A stretch of DNA of 64,000 bases from Aliiroseovarius crassostreae (GTDB lineage: Bacteria; Pseudomonadota; Alphaproteobacteria; Rhodobacterales; Rhodobacteraceae): assembly GCF_001307765.1 (NCBI RefSeq), contig NZ_LKBA01000019.1:1-64000 (forward strand), given 5' to 3'. Positions 33,307 to 41,755 of the stretch are shown here, piece after piece (the first letter of the stretch is position 1; every line of letters begins with the position of its first letter). Both the position numbers and the translations under genes were made by a program. The notes beneath the pieces are model-generated. The model was not told the origin of the DNA. It saw only the letters and a program-made list of their open reading frames with translations, and did not search any database.

Positions 33307-35886
33307 TCACTTCTTGGCCGCGGCCTTTTTCTTTGGTGCAGCCTTTTTGGCGACAGCTTTCTTCTTGGCAGGCTTCTTTTTCGCCGATTTCTCAGCAATC
33401 AGCGCCACGGCCATCTCCATTGTCACGTCTTCGGGTTTCACATCGTTTGGAATGGTCGCATTGACCTTTTCCCATTTCACATAAGGCCCATAGCGCCCAT
33501 CAAGGATGTTCACAGCCCCCCCGTCCTCCGGGTGTTCCCCCAGTTCCTTGAGCGGCTTGGCGGCCGCACGTCCGCGACCACGGCCCGGATTGGCGCGCTT
33601 CTCCGCGAGCATTTCGACCGCGCGGTTCATGCCGATCTCAAACACGTCCAGTGTTTCCTTGAGGTTCACGTAAACCGGTTTTTCCTCGTCGGGCAATTGG
33701 TGCGCAATGTAAGGCCCAAACCGGCCAAGGTTCGATTGGATCGCGCCCCCGTCCGGGTGCTGGCCAATGGTGCGCGGCAGGGTCAGAAGGGTCACGGCCT
33801 GTTCCAGCGTCAGCTCATTCGGACCCCAGCCGGGCAGGAACTCCTTGCCTTGTTTTGGCAGTGAGGAGCGTGGCGGTTTTTTGTTCTCGGGCGTGACTTC
33901 GCCGCGTTGAACATAGGGACCGAAACGACCGGATTTCAGGTGGATCTCATCGCCATTATCCTCGCCCAGAACCCGCTCATACCCTTCTGCCCCTTCGCCG
34001 GAAATCGGGCGGGTATAGTTGCATTCAGGGTAGTTTCCGCAGCCGACAAACCCGCCGGTGCGTGAGGTTTTCAGATGCAGTTGACCAGTGCCGCATTTGG
34101 GGCAGCTGCGCGGGTCGGAGCCGTCTTCGCGCGGCGGGTAAAGCTGCGGGGCAAGGGCCGCGTCCAGCTTGTCGAGCACTTCGGAAATGCGCAGCTCGGA
34201 TGTCTCACCGATCGCAGCCGAGAAATCACGCCAGAACCGGGTCAGTACATCCTTGTAATTGGCCTCACCCGCCGAGATTTCATCCAGTTCTTCTTCCAGG
34301 TTCGCGGTAAACTCATAGCCCACATATTTGCGGAAGAAATTGACCAGGAAGATGGTCACGATCCGGCCTTTGTCCTCGGGGAACAGGCGGTTCTTGTCCT
34401 TGCGCACATATTCGCGATCCTGGATCGTGGTGATCACAGAGGCATAGGTGGACGGGCGGCCGATGCCCAGCTCTTCCATCCGTTTGACCAGTGTCGCCTC
34501 GGTATAGCGGGGCGGGGGCTGGGTGAAGTGCTGCTCAGGCGTGATCGTGCGTTTCGCAGCCGGTTCGCCCTGCATGATCTGCGGCAGGCGCTTGTCATCC
34601 TCATCGACCACCGCGTCGTCGCGGCCTTCTTCGTAGACCTTCAGGAAACCTTCAAAGACAACCACTTGCCCGGTGGCGCGCAGGCCAACCTGCCCATCGT
34701 CTGATCCGATCTCAACCGTGGTGCGTTCAAACCGGGCGCTTTCCATCTGGCTGGCGAGCGTACGTTTCCAGATCAGGTCGTAAAGCTTGCGCTGATCGGG
34801 TTCCAACCGGCCCAGATCCTCGGCCGAGACGGTCATATCGGTGGGGCGGATACATTCGTGCGCTTCCTGCGCATTCTTGGCCTTGTTCTTGTAAACGCGG
34901 GGTTTTTCCGGGGTGAATTCCCTGCCATAACGGTCGGCAATTGCATCACGCGCGGCGGTGACCGCTTCGGGCGCCATGTCGATCCCGTCGGTCCGCATAT
35001 AGGTGATGTAACCCGCTTCATAAAGCCGCTGCGCGGTCGACATGGTCTGGCGCGCGCCAAAGCCGAACTTGCGGCTGGCTTCCTGTTGCAGGGTTGAGGT
35101 CATGAAGGGCGGTGACGGGTTGCGATTGGCGGGTTTGGCTTCCACCGAGCGCACGGTCAGATCGCGCGAGGAAATTGCCTGCACGGCCATTTCAGCCGCG
35201 GTTTCATTCGCAAGACTGTGTTTGTCGAGCTTGTCGCCGCCCAGAACCGTCAGCTTTGCTTCGAATTCCTGCCCGCGCGGAGTGGTGAGCGCCGCTTTCA
35301 CCGACCAGTATTCACGCGCCCGGAAAGCTTCGATTTCCTGTTCGCGTTCGACGATCAGGCGCAGGCAGACCGATTGCACACGCCCCGCAGACCGCGCGCC
35401 CGGCAGTTTGCGCCACAGGACCGGCGACAGGTTGAAGCCCACAAGGTAATCCAGTGCCCGGCGGGCCAGATAGGCCTCGACCAGATCGCTGTCCACCTGA
35501 CGCGGGTTGGCCATCGCATCGAGCACCGCATCCTTGGTGATCGCGTTGAAGGTCACGCGGCTGACCGGCGTGTCTTTCTTGATTGAGCGGCGCTTGCGCA
35601 GCGCCTCTTCCAGATGCCACGAAATCGCTTCCCCTTCGCGATCGGGGTCGGTTGCGAGGATCAGGGCGTTGTCTTCTTTCAGCGCCTCGGCAATGGCGCG
35701 CACATGTTTTTTCGAGTCGTTTCCGATCTCCCACACCATGTCGAACCCGTGATCCGGATCGACCGAACCGTTTTTGGCCGGCAGGTCACGCACATGGCCA
35801 TAAGAGGCCAGCACCGTATAATCCTTGCCGAGATATTTATTGATGGTTTTAGCTTTGGCCGGGCTTTCGACAACAACGACGGGCAT
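33307..35886 (-). CDS. topA: DNA topoisomerase I
   Basis: The 859-residue type IA topoisomerase relaxes negative supercoils. TOPRIM domain at the N-terminus (VVVVESPAKAKTINKYLGKD, acidic DPDREGEAISWHL), active-site region AGYITYMRTDGIDMAPEAVT with the catalytic Tyr in TYMRTDG, and a C-terminal zinc-ribbon block (SCPKCGTGQLHLKTSRTGGF with CGNYPECNY). Two more repeat domains (GRFGPYVQRGE, GRFGPYIAHQLP, GRYGPYVKWEK) follow, and a Lys/Ala-rich tail (KKKPAKKKAVAKKAAPKKKA) as in many alphaproteobacterial TopA. ATG 35886 begins the conserved MPVVVVESPAKAK; a longer frame upstream lacks homology. It is divergent from the helicase gene. Confidence 0.95.
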   Translation of the reverse strand: MPVVVVESPAKAKTINKYLGKDYTVLASYGHVRDLPAKNGSVDPDHGFDMVWEIGNDSKKHVRAIAEALKEDNALILATDPDREGEAISWHLEEALRKRRSIKKDTPVSRVTFNAITKDAVLDAMANPRQVDSDLVEAYLARRALDYLVGFNLSPVLWRKLPGARSAGRVQSVCLRLIVEREQEIEAFRAREYWSVKAALTTPRGQEFEAKLTVLGGDKLDKHSLANETAAEMAVQAISSRDLTVRSVEAKPANRNPSPPFMTSTLQQEASRKFGFGARQTMSTAQRLYEAGYITYMRTDGIDMAPEAVTAARDAIADRYGREFTPEKPRVYKNKAKNAQEAHECIRPTDMTVSAEDLGRLEPDQRKLYDLIWKRTLASQMESARFERTTVEIGSDDGQVGLRATGQVVVFEGFLKVYEEGRDDAVVDEDDKRLPQIMQGEPAAKRTITPEQHFTQPPPRYTEATLVKRMEELGIGRPSTYASVITTIQDREYVRKDKNRLFPEDKGRIVTIFLVNFFRKYVGYEFTANLEEELDEISAGEANYKDVLTRFWRDFSAAIGETSELRISEVLDKLDAALAPQLYPPREDGSDPRSCPKCGTGQLHLKTSRTGGFVGCGNYPECNYTRPISGEGAEGYERVLGEDNGDEIHLKSGRFGPYVQRGEVTPENKKPPRSSLPKQGKEFLPGWGPNELTLEQAVTLLTLPRTIGQHPDGGAIQSNLGRFGPYIAHQLPDEEKPVYVNLKETLDVFEIGMNRAVEMLAEKRANPGRGRGRAAAKPLKELGEHPEDGGAVNILDGRYGPYVKWEKVNATIPNDVKPEDVTMEMAVALIAEKSAKKKPAKKKAVAKKAAPKKKAAAKK

Positions 35887-36140
35887 GCAATCCTCATGTA
35901 AACAAATCACACCGCTTTCGGGATGCAAGCGGGTTGGTATCTGGGGACGCTAGATGTGGCCGGAAGGGGGGCGTTGTCAATGGCACTTCTCTCTATAATA
36001 AGGTCAGCGATGTCGCGCCCCCTTTAGGGGGCGGAAAAATACGTGGATTTCGAGATGGGGACAAAACCGGTTCCGCAGGGCTGGAACATTTGTGGAACGC
36101 CCCTCTTTCCCTGCTGTGGCCAGATTGCTAAAGAGACGGT

Positions 36141-38666
36141 ATGAGCGATATTGATGACGACGATCTGTTCGAAGAGTTCGAGGCTGGGGAACCCGCCCCG
36201 ATGGCGCCTGCTGCGCCGAAAATCCCGCTGTCGCAGCGGGCTATGGGGATGGGGGCGTCATATCCGACCCCTTATCTTGACGGACTGAACCCGGCTCAGC
36301 GCGAAGCGGTTGAGGCGTTGGACGGTCCGGTCCTGATGCTGGCAGGCGCGGGCACCGGCAAGACCAAGGCCCTGACCACGCGGATTGCGCATCTGCTGCA
36401 CACCCGCACCGCCCAGCCCAATGAAATCCTCTCTGTGACCTTCACCAACAAGGCCGCGCGTGAGATGAAAAAAAGGGTCGCCGCGCTGTTGGGACAGACC
36501 GTCGAAGGCATGCCCTGGATGGGCACGTTCCACTCGATCTGCGTGAAACTTCTGCGCCGCCACGCAGAGCTGGTTGGGCTGAAATCGAACTTCACCATCC
36601 TCGATACAGATGACCAGAACCGCCTGTTGAAACAGTTGATTGTCGCGGCGGATATTGATGAAAAGCGCTGGCCCGCGCGACTTTTGTCCGGGGTGATCGA
36701 CAATTGGAAGAACCGGGCGTGGACCCCTGCGCAAGTCCCGACGGGGGACGCCTCGGCCTTTAACGGTCATGGGGTGGATCTCTACTACCAGTATCAGGAG
36801 CGGCTGAAGGGGCTCAATGCCTGTGACTTTGGTGACCTGCTTTTGCATATGGTCACGATCTTTCAAAAGCACGAGGATATTCTCGCGCAGTATCAACGCT
36901 GGTTCAGATATATCCTCGTCGACGAGTACCAGGACACCAACGTCGCCCAATACCTGTGGCTGCGGTTGCTTGCACAGGGGCATAAGAACATCTGCTGTGT
37001 GGGGGATGATGACCAGTCGATCTATGGCTGGCGCGGGGCCGAGGTGGGCAATATCCTGCGGTTCGAGGCTGATTTCCCCGGCGCGAAAGTTGTGAAGCTG
37101 GAGCAGAACTACCGCTCTACCGCGCATATTCTGGGGGCGGCGGCCGGGGTCATTCGTGGCAATGAAAACCGGCTGGGCAAAGAGCTGTGGACCGAGGCCG
37201 AAGGCGGCAAGCCGGTGGGTCTCAAGGGCTGCTGGGATGGCGAGGAAGAGGCGCGTTGGATTGGTGAAGAGATCGAGGATGCGCAGGCCGGGCGCGGTCG
37301 CTACCGCGATCTGGAAAAGACCCGCTCGCTTGACGATATCGCCATCCTCGTGCGCGCCTCGCACCAGATGCGCGCCTTTGAAGATCGGTTCCTGACCATC
37401 GGTCTGCCCTATCGCGTGATCGGCGGCCCGCGCTTTTACGAACGGATGGAGATCCGCGATGCCATGGCCTATTTCCGGCTGGCGGTCAGTCAGGAGGATG
37501 ATCTGGCGTTTGAGCGGATTGTGAACACGCCCCGGCGCGGATTGGGCGACAAGGCGGTGCAGACGATCCAGATCATGGCGCGCACAAATGGCGTGTCGCT
37601 GGTCGAAGGGGCGCGGCTTGCGGTGGAGCAGGGCGCGATCAAGGGCAAGGGGGCCAAGGGGCTCCGGGAACTGGTCGACGGGCTGGATCGCTGGCACGCC
37701 ATTTTGCGGGTGCAGGGGCTGCCCCTTTCCGATGACGATGCGCTGATCGAACAGCCGAGGGAATTGGCGCTGGATCTGAGCGCGCTGCCCAAGGACCTGC
37801 CCAAGACGCATATCGAGCTGGCCGAAATGATCCTCGACGAATCTGGCTATACCGGCCATTGGCAGAACGACAAAACGCCTGAGGCTCCGGGGCGGCTTGA
37901 AAACCTCAAGGAACTGGTGAAGGCGCTGGAAGCGTTTGAAAACCTGCAAGGGTTCTTGGAGCATGTCAGCCTGATCATGGATAATGACAGTGACGACGCC
38001 GAGGAAAAGGTCACGATCATGACGTTGCATGCGGCGAAGGGGCTGGAATATCCGGCCGTGTTTTTGCCAGGCTGGGAGGACGGGCTGTTCCCGTCACAGC
38101 GTTCGATGGATGAAAGCGGTCTCAAGGGGCTCGAAGAGGAACGCCGCCTGGCCTATGTGGGCATCACCCGCGCGGAAGAGGTCTGCACGATTTCCTTTGC
38201 CTCGAATCGTCGGGTCTATGGCCAGTGGCAATCGCAACTGCCGTCGCGTTTCGTTGATGAGCTGCCCGAAGAGCATGTCGATGTGCTGACCCCGCCCGGC
38301 CTTTACGGGGGCGGGTATGGGGCCGCAGCGGGCGGTTTTGATATGGGGGGCAGGTCGCAGATCGAACAGCGCGCCAGGCATGCGGATGCCTATAATTCGC
38401 CGGGATGGAAGCGGATGCAGGCCAATACCGGCGTGGGGGCGCGCGCCAAGTCCAGCCCGAATGGGGCAAAAGGTCTGGTGATTGATCTGGTGGCGGTCAG
38501 CTCCTTCACGCAGGGCAACCGCGTTTTTCATCAGAAATTCGGCTATGGCACGGTGATGGGGGTTGAGGGCGATAAGCTTGATATCGAATTTGACCGGGCG
38601 GGCGCCAAGAAGGTGCTGGGCAAGTTTCTGGTTCCGGCGGAACAGGCTGGCGACGTGCCGTTCTGA
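36141..38666 (+). CDS. UvrD/PcrA-type DNA helicase
   Basis: The 841-residue superfamily 1A helicase shows all motifs: Q region LNPAQREAVEAL, Walker A AGAGTGKTKALTTRI, Ia TFTNKAAREMKKR, II DEYQDTN, III GDDDQSIYGWRGAE, IV NYRSTAHIL, V TLHAAKGLEYPAVFLPGW and VI EERRLAYVGITRA. A C-terminal Tudor-like segment (GNRVFHQKFGYGTVMGVEGD) interacts with RNA polymerase in UvrD/PcrA. It acts in nucleotide excision repair and in displacing proteins from DNA. ATG 36141 follows AAAGAGACGGT. The terminator behind it is split by a transposon. Confidence 0.93.
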   Translation: MSDIDDDDLFEEFEAGEPAPMAPAAPKIPLSQRAMGMGASYPTPYLDGLNPAQREAVEALDGPVLMLAGAGTGKTKALTTRIAHLLHTRTAQPNEILSVTFTNKAAREMKKRVAALLGQTVEGMPWMGTFHSICVKLLRRHAELVGLKSNFTILDTDDQNRLLKQLIVAADIDEKRWPARLLSGVIDNWKNRAWTPAQVPTGDASAFNGHGVDLYYQYQERLKGLNACDFGDLLLHMVTIFQKHEDILAQYQRWFRYILVDEYQDTNVAQYLWLRLLAQGHKNICCVGDDDQSIYGWRGAEVGNILRFEADFPGAKVVKLEQNYRSTAHILGAAAGVIRGNENRLGKELWTEAEGGKPVGLKGCWDGEEEARWIGEEIEDAQAGRGRYRDLEKTRSLDDIAILVRASHQMRAFEDRFLTIGLPYRVIGGPRFYERMEIRDAMAYFRLAVSQEDDLAFERIVNTPRRGLGDKAVQTIQIMARTNGVSLVEGARLAVEQGAIKGKGAKGLRELVDGLDRWHAILRVQGLPLSDDDALIEQPRELALDLSALPKDLPKTHIELAEMILDESGYTGHWQNDKTPEAPGRLENLKELVKALEAFENLQGFLEHVSLIMDNDSDDAEEKVTIMTLHAAKGLEYPAVFLPGWEDGLFPSQRSMDESGLKGLEEERRLAYVGITRAEEVCTISFASNRRVYGQWQSQLPSRFVDELPEEHVDVLTPPGLYGGGYGAAAGGFDMGGRSQIEQRARHADAYNSPGWKRMQANTGVGARAKSSPNGAKGLVIDLVAVSSFTQGNRVFHQKFGYGTVMGVEGDKLDIEFDRAGAKKVLGKFLVPAEQAGDVPF

Positions 38667-38690
38667 GGGGGATCTGTCTGAAAAATGCAA

Positions 38691-38705
38691 AAGGCGTCCG
38701 AAGGG
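38691..38705 (+). terminator. 5' half of the helicase-gene terminator, split by a transposon
   Basis: AAAAGGCGTCC lies 24 bases after the helicase stop. Its partner arm GGGCGCCTTTT plus T-run is at 41706-41720, on the other side of the transposon. Removing the insertion and one 9-bp duplication restores an 11-bp stem with loop GAAG followed by TTTTTTG. Confidence 0.75.
38697..38705 (+). repeat. Target-site duplication, left copy
   Basis: TCCGAAGGG precedes the left terminal inverted repeat and is repeated exactly after the right one at 41700-41708. Confidence 0.85.
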
Positions 38706-38730
38706 CCAGCCCTTTACCATAAGTGTTGCA
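38706..38730 (+). repeat. Left terminal inverted repeat
   Basis: 25 bp, beginning CCAGCCCTTTACC and ending AAGTGTTGCA, exactly complementary to 41675-41699. Confidence 0.88.
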
Positions 38731-38812
38731 AAATAAGATTTTGGTTGGCCAGTTTCTGGCCAATCTTATCCCACAATAATAAGAAAAACTCGGAAAAACC
38801 GGGAGAGAAAGT

Positions 38813-39645
38813 GTGGGAACAGCCACGAAGAAATCTTCGTCAGGCGCTCGTAGGCGCTTACCTTTGCCTTCCTTTGGCATCAGCGTAAATTTCTGCCGAA
38901 ATCCTCAGTGTGATTTCTTTGCAGAGACTCCAGACCCATTCGACAGAAGAGGGCAAAATCGGAGCAAGGTCAAGCCGAACATGCCGCGCGGCAGGGTCAT
39001 CGGATCCGGCGATGAAAAGACCTTCCAGTGTGGCGGGTGCGGAAAGACCTCAATCATCAAGAACAACAAGGCGATCATCGAAGAATATCGTCGCCTTCGT
39101 CGGAAGTTCCGCCCTGAATTTCCAAGAGATGCCTGTTCCACCGAGGAGTGCGTAAATCACGGGAAGACCCAATCCGAGAACCCGGAGCTATATCAAAAGC
39201 GGGGACGACGCAGAAAGGCACGCAACGCTGGAAATGCAAATCCTGCCTCAAGACGTTCTCGACAGGAACGCGCCTGGGTCGCCAGAAGCGCAGCCACACG
39301 AACCGTGATGTCCTTTGGATGATCACCAATGGCGTGCCAATCACCAAGATCTGCGATTTCACGGAGCTATCTCCGCGCGATGTCTATCGAAAGATCGACT
39401 TCATTCATGACCGCGTCATCGACTTCACCGCCAAGCGCGAAGCCGACTTCAAGCGCGTGCAGTGGGATAAAGTTGGCCGCCGTTTTGCATCGGATTCTCA
39501 AACCCTGCATCTGAATTGGCCAAACAAACGGACCAGAGCGCAAATCGCTGTTCAGCATCTTTGCACAGCCCACGCCAACTCCGGCTACATCATGGCCGCT
39601 CATCTTCAGTTGGATCCGGCGATCGAGTTGCCGGATATTGAGGCG
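38813..39645 (+). pseudogene. Multi-zinc-finger transposase, N-terminal half (frameshifted)
   Basis: GTG 38813 after GGGAGAGAAA starts a frame with several zinc knuckles: FCRNPQCDFF, FQCGGCGKTSI and CSTEECVNHGK. Near 39205 the frame shifts, and the coding signal continues as GTQRWKCKSCLKTFSTGTRL (zinc ribbon), then a HTH (TNGVPITKICDFTELSPRDV) and the start of a catalytic domain (TRAQIAVQHLCTAHANSGYI), breaking at about 39645. The zinc ribbon followed by HTH resembles InsA/IS1595-type transposases. Non-functional through frameshift and separation from its C-terminal half. Confidence 0.6.
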
Positions 39646-40501
39646 AGAACCCCAGCTTCATCGCTGGGGTTTCCTTTGTTGTGCGCTTGCCCATCCAGTT
39701 GTGCGTGAAACGGTAGATATCGACGATTTTCACCATGGTTTCAGGGTTGTAGAGGTAATGTCGATGCCAGGCGCGGCCGTTGGCGCTTGGCGTGTGAGAA
39801 GGGCGTTCTGCGAACTTCAGATTGCTCCGGACCTTATGGAAATAGGCATCAACGCTGCGTAGCGTGGCCAGACGCATGAGGCGCGCGCGGCGATCGGGCG
39901 CCATGCTCTCCCGATCGGTCAAAATGCGCATGCAACGATGCGGCTCCGACTTCGTGTGGTAGGGCCATTCGAAGGTTGCTGCCAACGGCAGGTCTTCCAG
40001 CATGCTTTCCACCAGGATGTCCTTGATCTCGTCCTTCGTGCTTGGATCGAAGTCATCGAAGATATGACGAGGCACATTGCTATCGTCTTCCAGCTGCCTG
40101 CGGCCTTCGTTCATCAACACGTTGCGCTGATCGTTGGACTGGTTCTTGTCGAACTCCACGACGATCACATCCACTCTGCCATCCTGGATCCTTCCAGCGA
40201 AGGCAGAGATGAACGACATCGCCAGCCCAGGATCAGCATCCAGGACGAAAACGAAGCGCTCAGAACCTTTGCCGAGGAAATGACGCATCTGGAAGGCATG
40301 GGCCATCTGCATGGCGTCCTGGCGCACCAGAGCGCCGCTGTGAGGCAGCTGCAGTCCCAGATCGACCTCTGGGGCCTCATCGGGACGAATGGCCACATTG
40401 TGGGTCATTTTGTCGAGGTAGCCTTTGAACTCCGTCTCCGACCAAAGTCGTGCCTGTTCTCGAAAGGCCCTCGGCAGGCCGAAATCTCCAGCCGCGACCA
40501 T
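39590..40501 (-). pseudogene. Transposase C-terminal half in inverted orientation
   Basis: The 303-residue minus-strand frame starts MVAAGDFGLPRAFREQARLW and has RFVFVLDADPGLAMSFISAF with a candidate catalytic Asp, VDVIVVEFDKNQSNDQRNVL, and a typical DDE-transposase end THNWMGKRTTKETPAMKLGF. The last residues are antisense to the plus-strand half. A stop directly precedes the first Met, so this is a truncated continuation of the N-terminal half, flipped by an inversion with junctions near 39645 and 40505. A separate, intact protein is less likely but possible. Confidence 0.5.
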
Positions 40502-40534
40502 TGGCCCGAGGCAAGGTCAATGCGAAGGATCTGT

Positions 40535-41395
40535 TCAGTTAGGCGCTAATTTAGGGAACGGTCGAGCAGGCAGGAGGTGGCGCAATTCACGCGGTGCAAC
40601 AGCACCAAAGCGCTTGTGTTCAGCGTCCTTTAGATCTTGATCAAAATCGCCCAAATGAAAATCGAGCGCATTCAAGATGTCCTCTGCAGCCTTAAATACA
40701 TGTCTTCTGTTCTTGATCGGATTGCTATGGAAGACTTCGTCCCTTGCCTCTTTTAGTGCAAGCAATCTGGTTTGGAAGTTGGCCTTGTTAAGATGAAAGC
40801 GGATTTCACTGCTTGGCCGAAACATTTGATTTATGAAAAGCCAGTCAGAAACAATAATCCTCTGCAGCTGCCCGATCGTGAGCAGCAGAAACAGTTGATC
40901 GTCATTTGTTGGGGTTAGCAGCTTGTCCTTGTTTGGTCCGTCCAGAATTTTATCAATGGTGAAAAAGATTTGGCGCTTGAAGACATGCGAAACTTGCTTC
41001 CCGCAAATGTGAGCAAAATCTTGGTGGTTTTTTCCAGCCAACACTGCATCTCTTACGACGATCCACCAGTCTCGCCGGTCAAAATAGGTCGTCAAATGCA
41101 CTGAAAGCGCGCTCCTGAGTGCGTTTTCCACTGCAAATATCACAGGGTATAGGGCGGCGAGCTCCTTGGTCTTTCGAGTGTAAACTTTATGGATAAGTTG
41201 CCGCTTTTCGTCATAGCTCAGCGGTGTTTTGGAAGAAGTCGTCCCTTGGGCTTCCTGTATCGAATCAGCGAGAAGTCTGCGATTGAGGACACGAAGATCA
41301 GCCAGGAAGGCATCAACCAGTCGCGGGGTGGGTGAGCCAGATAGATACTCGGCAAGCAGTTCGGTAGTTGAAGGGGCTGACTTGATAACGCTCAT
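40535..41395 (-). CDS. HEPN-family Abi-like RNase toxin candidate
   Basis: The 286-residue protein is all-helical. The N-terminal half contains ALYPVIFAVENALRSALSVH followed by FDRRDWW, the pattern of Abi_2 (AbiD/AbiF) and Swt1-type HEPN proteins. Near the C-terminus ALKEARDEVFHSNPIKNRRH carries an R-x4-H HEPN catalytic motif (Arg and His of RDEVFH). Proteins of this type are known RNases that cause abortive infection when phage attacks. A minus-strand promoter (TTGCTT, 17 bp, TATCTA at 41471-41443) overlaps the promoter of a divergent RNA. It is the only intact protein gene of the transposon and the only defence-like gene in the window. Family level is uncertain. Confidence 0.65.
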   Translation of the reverse strand: MSVIKSAPSTTELLAEYLSGSPTPRLVDAFLADLRVLNRRLLADSIQEAQGTTSSKTPLSYDEKRQLIHKVYTRKTKELAALYPVIFAVENALRSALSVHLTTYFDRRDWWIVVRDAVLAGKNHQDFAHICGKQVSHVFKRQIFFTIDKILDGPNKDKLLTPTNDDQLFLLLTIGQLQRIIVSDWLFINQMFRPSSEIRFHLNKANFQTRLLALKEARDEVFHSNPIKNRRHVFKAAEDILNALDFHLGDFDQDLKDAEHKRFGAVAPRELRHLLPARPFPKLAPN

Positions 41396-41415
41396 GTTGC
41401 TCGAATGTTTTGTTG

Positions 41416-41471
41416 TTGTGTTCTTAATGCTTTGGAACTATATAGATACTACTCGCTTGGTGGCGAAGCAA
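41416..41471. promoter_or_regulatory. Overlapping divergent promoters of the HEPN gene and RNA candidate
   Basis: Plus strand: TTGTGT (41416-41421), 17 bp, TATATA (41439-41444). Minus strand: TTGCTT (41471-41466), 17 bp, TATCTA (41448-41443). The two -10 boxes share two bases, so polymerase could occupy only one at a time. Read by eye; no start site is known. Confidence 0.5.
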
Positions 41472-41569
41472 TGACAACGCGAGCCCACGGCAGTCACCGT
41501 GGCACCTTGAGAGTCTAAACACCCTTAAAGATTAGGCGCGCACCTGCTGGTGTGCGCCAAATTTTTTTT
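41452..41569 (+). ncRNA. Structured RNA candidate divergent from the HEPN gene
   Basis: A transcript from the plus promoter would be about 118 nt and contains three nested or serial stems: CTCGC (41452-41456) with GCGAG (41479-41483), enclosing GCTT/AAGC; CCACGG (41485-41490) with CCGTGG (41497-41502); and the terminator hairpin GGCGCGCACC/GGTGTGCGCC (41535-41558). No open frame of note. Abi-type HEPN toxins with a neighbouring RNA antitoxin have been described for AbiF-like loci; whether this one works that way is inference. Confidence 0.5.
41535..41569 (+). terminator. Strong Rho-independent terminator on the plus strand
   Basis: The 10-bp stem GGCGCGCACC/GGTGTGCGCC with loop TGCT is followed by AAATTTTTTTT. 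No plus-strand protein gene lies upstream within the transposon, which supports a short RNA ending here. Confidence 0.8.
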
Positions 41570-41674
41570 GGCCAATGTTTTTTTGACCTTCAGACATGTT
41601 TGGCGCTCTGAAAACTCGTGGCTACCGTCCCCTCAAAATCAAACACCCGCACCGCGAAAAGCTCGGGGTGCGGG

Positions 41675-41699
41675 TGCAACACTTATGGTAAAGGGCTGG
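41675..41699 (-). repeat. Right terminal inverted repeat
   Basis: 25 bp, TGCAACACTTATGG...GGGCTGG, exact reverse complement of 38706-38730. Followed by the 9-bp duplication TCCGAAGGG (41700-41708). Confidence 0.88.
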
Positions 41700-41720
41700 T
41701 CCGAAGGGGCGCCTTTTTTG
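41700..41720 (+). terminator. 3' half of the split helicase-gene terminator, with right target duplication
   Basis: TCCGAAGGG (second target copy) is followed by GCGCCTTTTTTG, the pairing arm and T-run that match AAAAGGCGTCC at 38691. In its present state the hairpin can form only across 3 kb, so it is broken. Confidence 0.75.
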
Positions 41721-41755
41721 TTTTGCCCGGTTTGTTCTGACTGGGTCGCAAGTTC

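Larger units (their letters stand above)
38706..41699. mobile_element. 2,994-bp transposon with 25-bp TIRs carrying a HEPN gene and an RNA candidate
   Basis: The ends are exact 25-bp inverted repeats (38706-38730, beginning CCAGCCCTTTACC; 41675-41699), flanked by a 9-bp direct repeat TCCGAAGGG. Hairpins sit next to each end: TTGGCCAG/CTGGCCAA at about 38741-38764 and ACCCGCACC/GGTGCGGGT at 41646-41675. The interior holds a zinc-finger transposase whose two halves point in opposite directions, then an Abi-like HEPN gene and a divergent RNA candidate. A 9-bp duplication and an InsA-like zinc ribbon suggest kinship with IS1-type elements, but I cannot assign the family. Confidence 0.8.

Noticed and set aside
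35990-36050. CGCCCCC/GGGGGCG hairpin between topA and the helicase gene as a terminator
   Set aside because: No T-run on either side in the right orientation and it lies between divergent genes.
36258-38030. 590-codon open frame antisense to the helicase gene
   Set aside because: High-GC third-position shadow of a clear uvrD-type gene; no domain and no ribosome site of its own.
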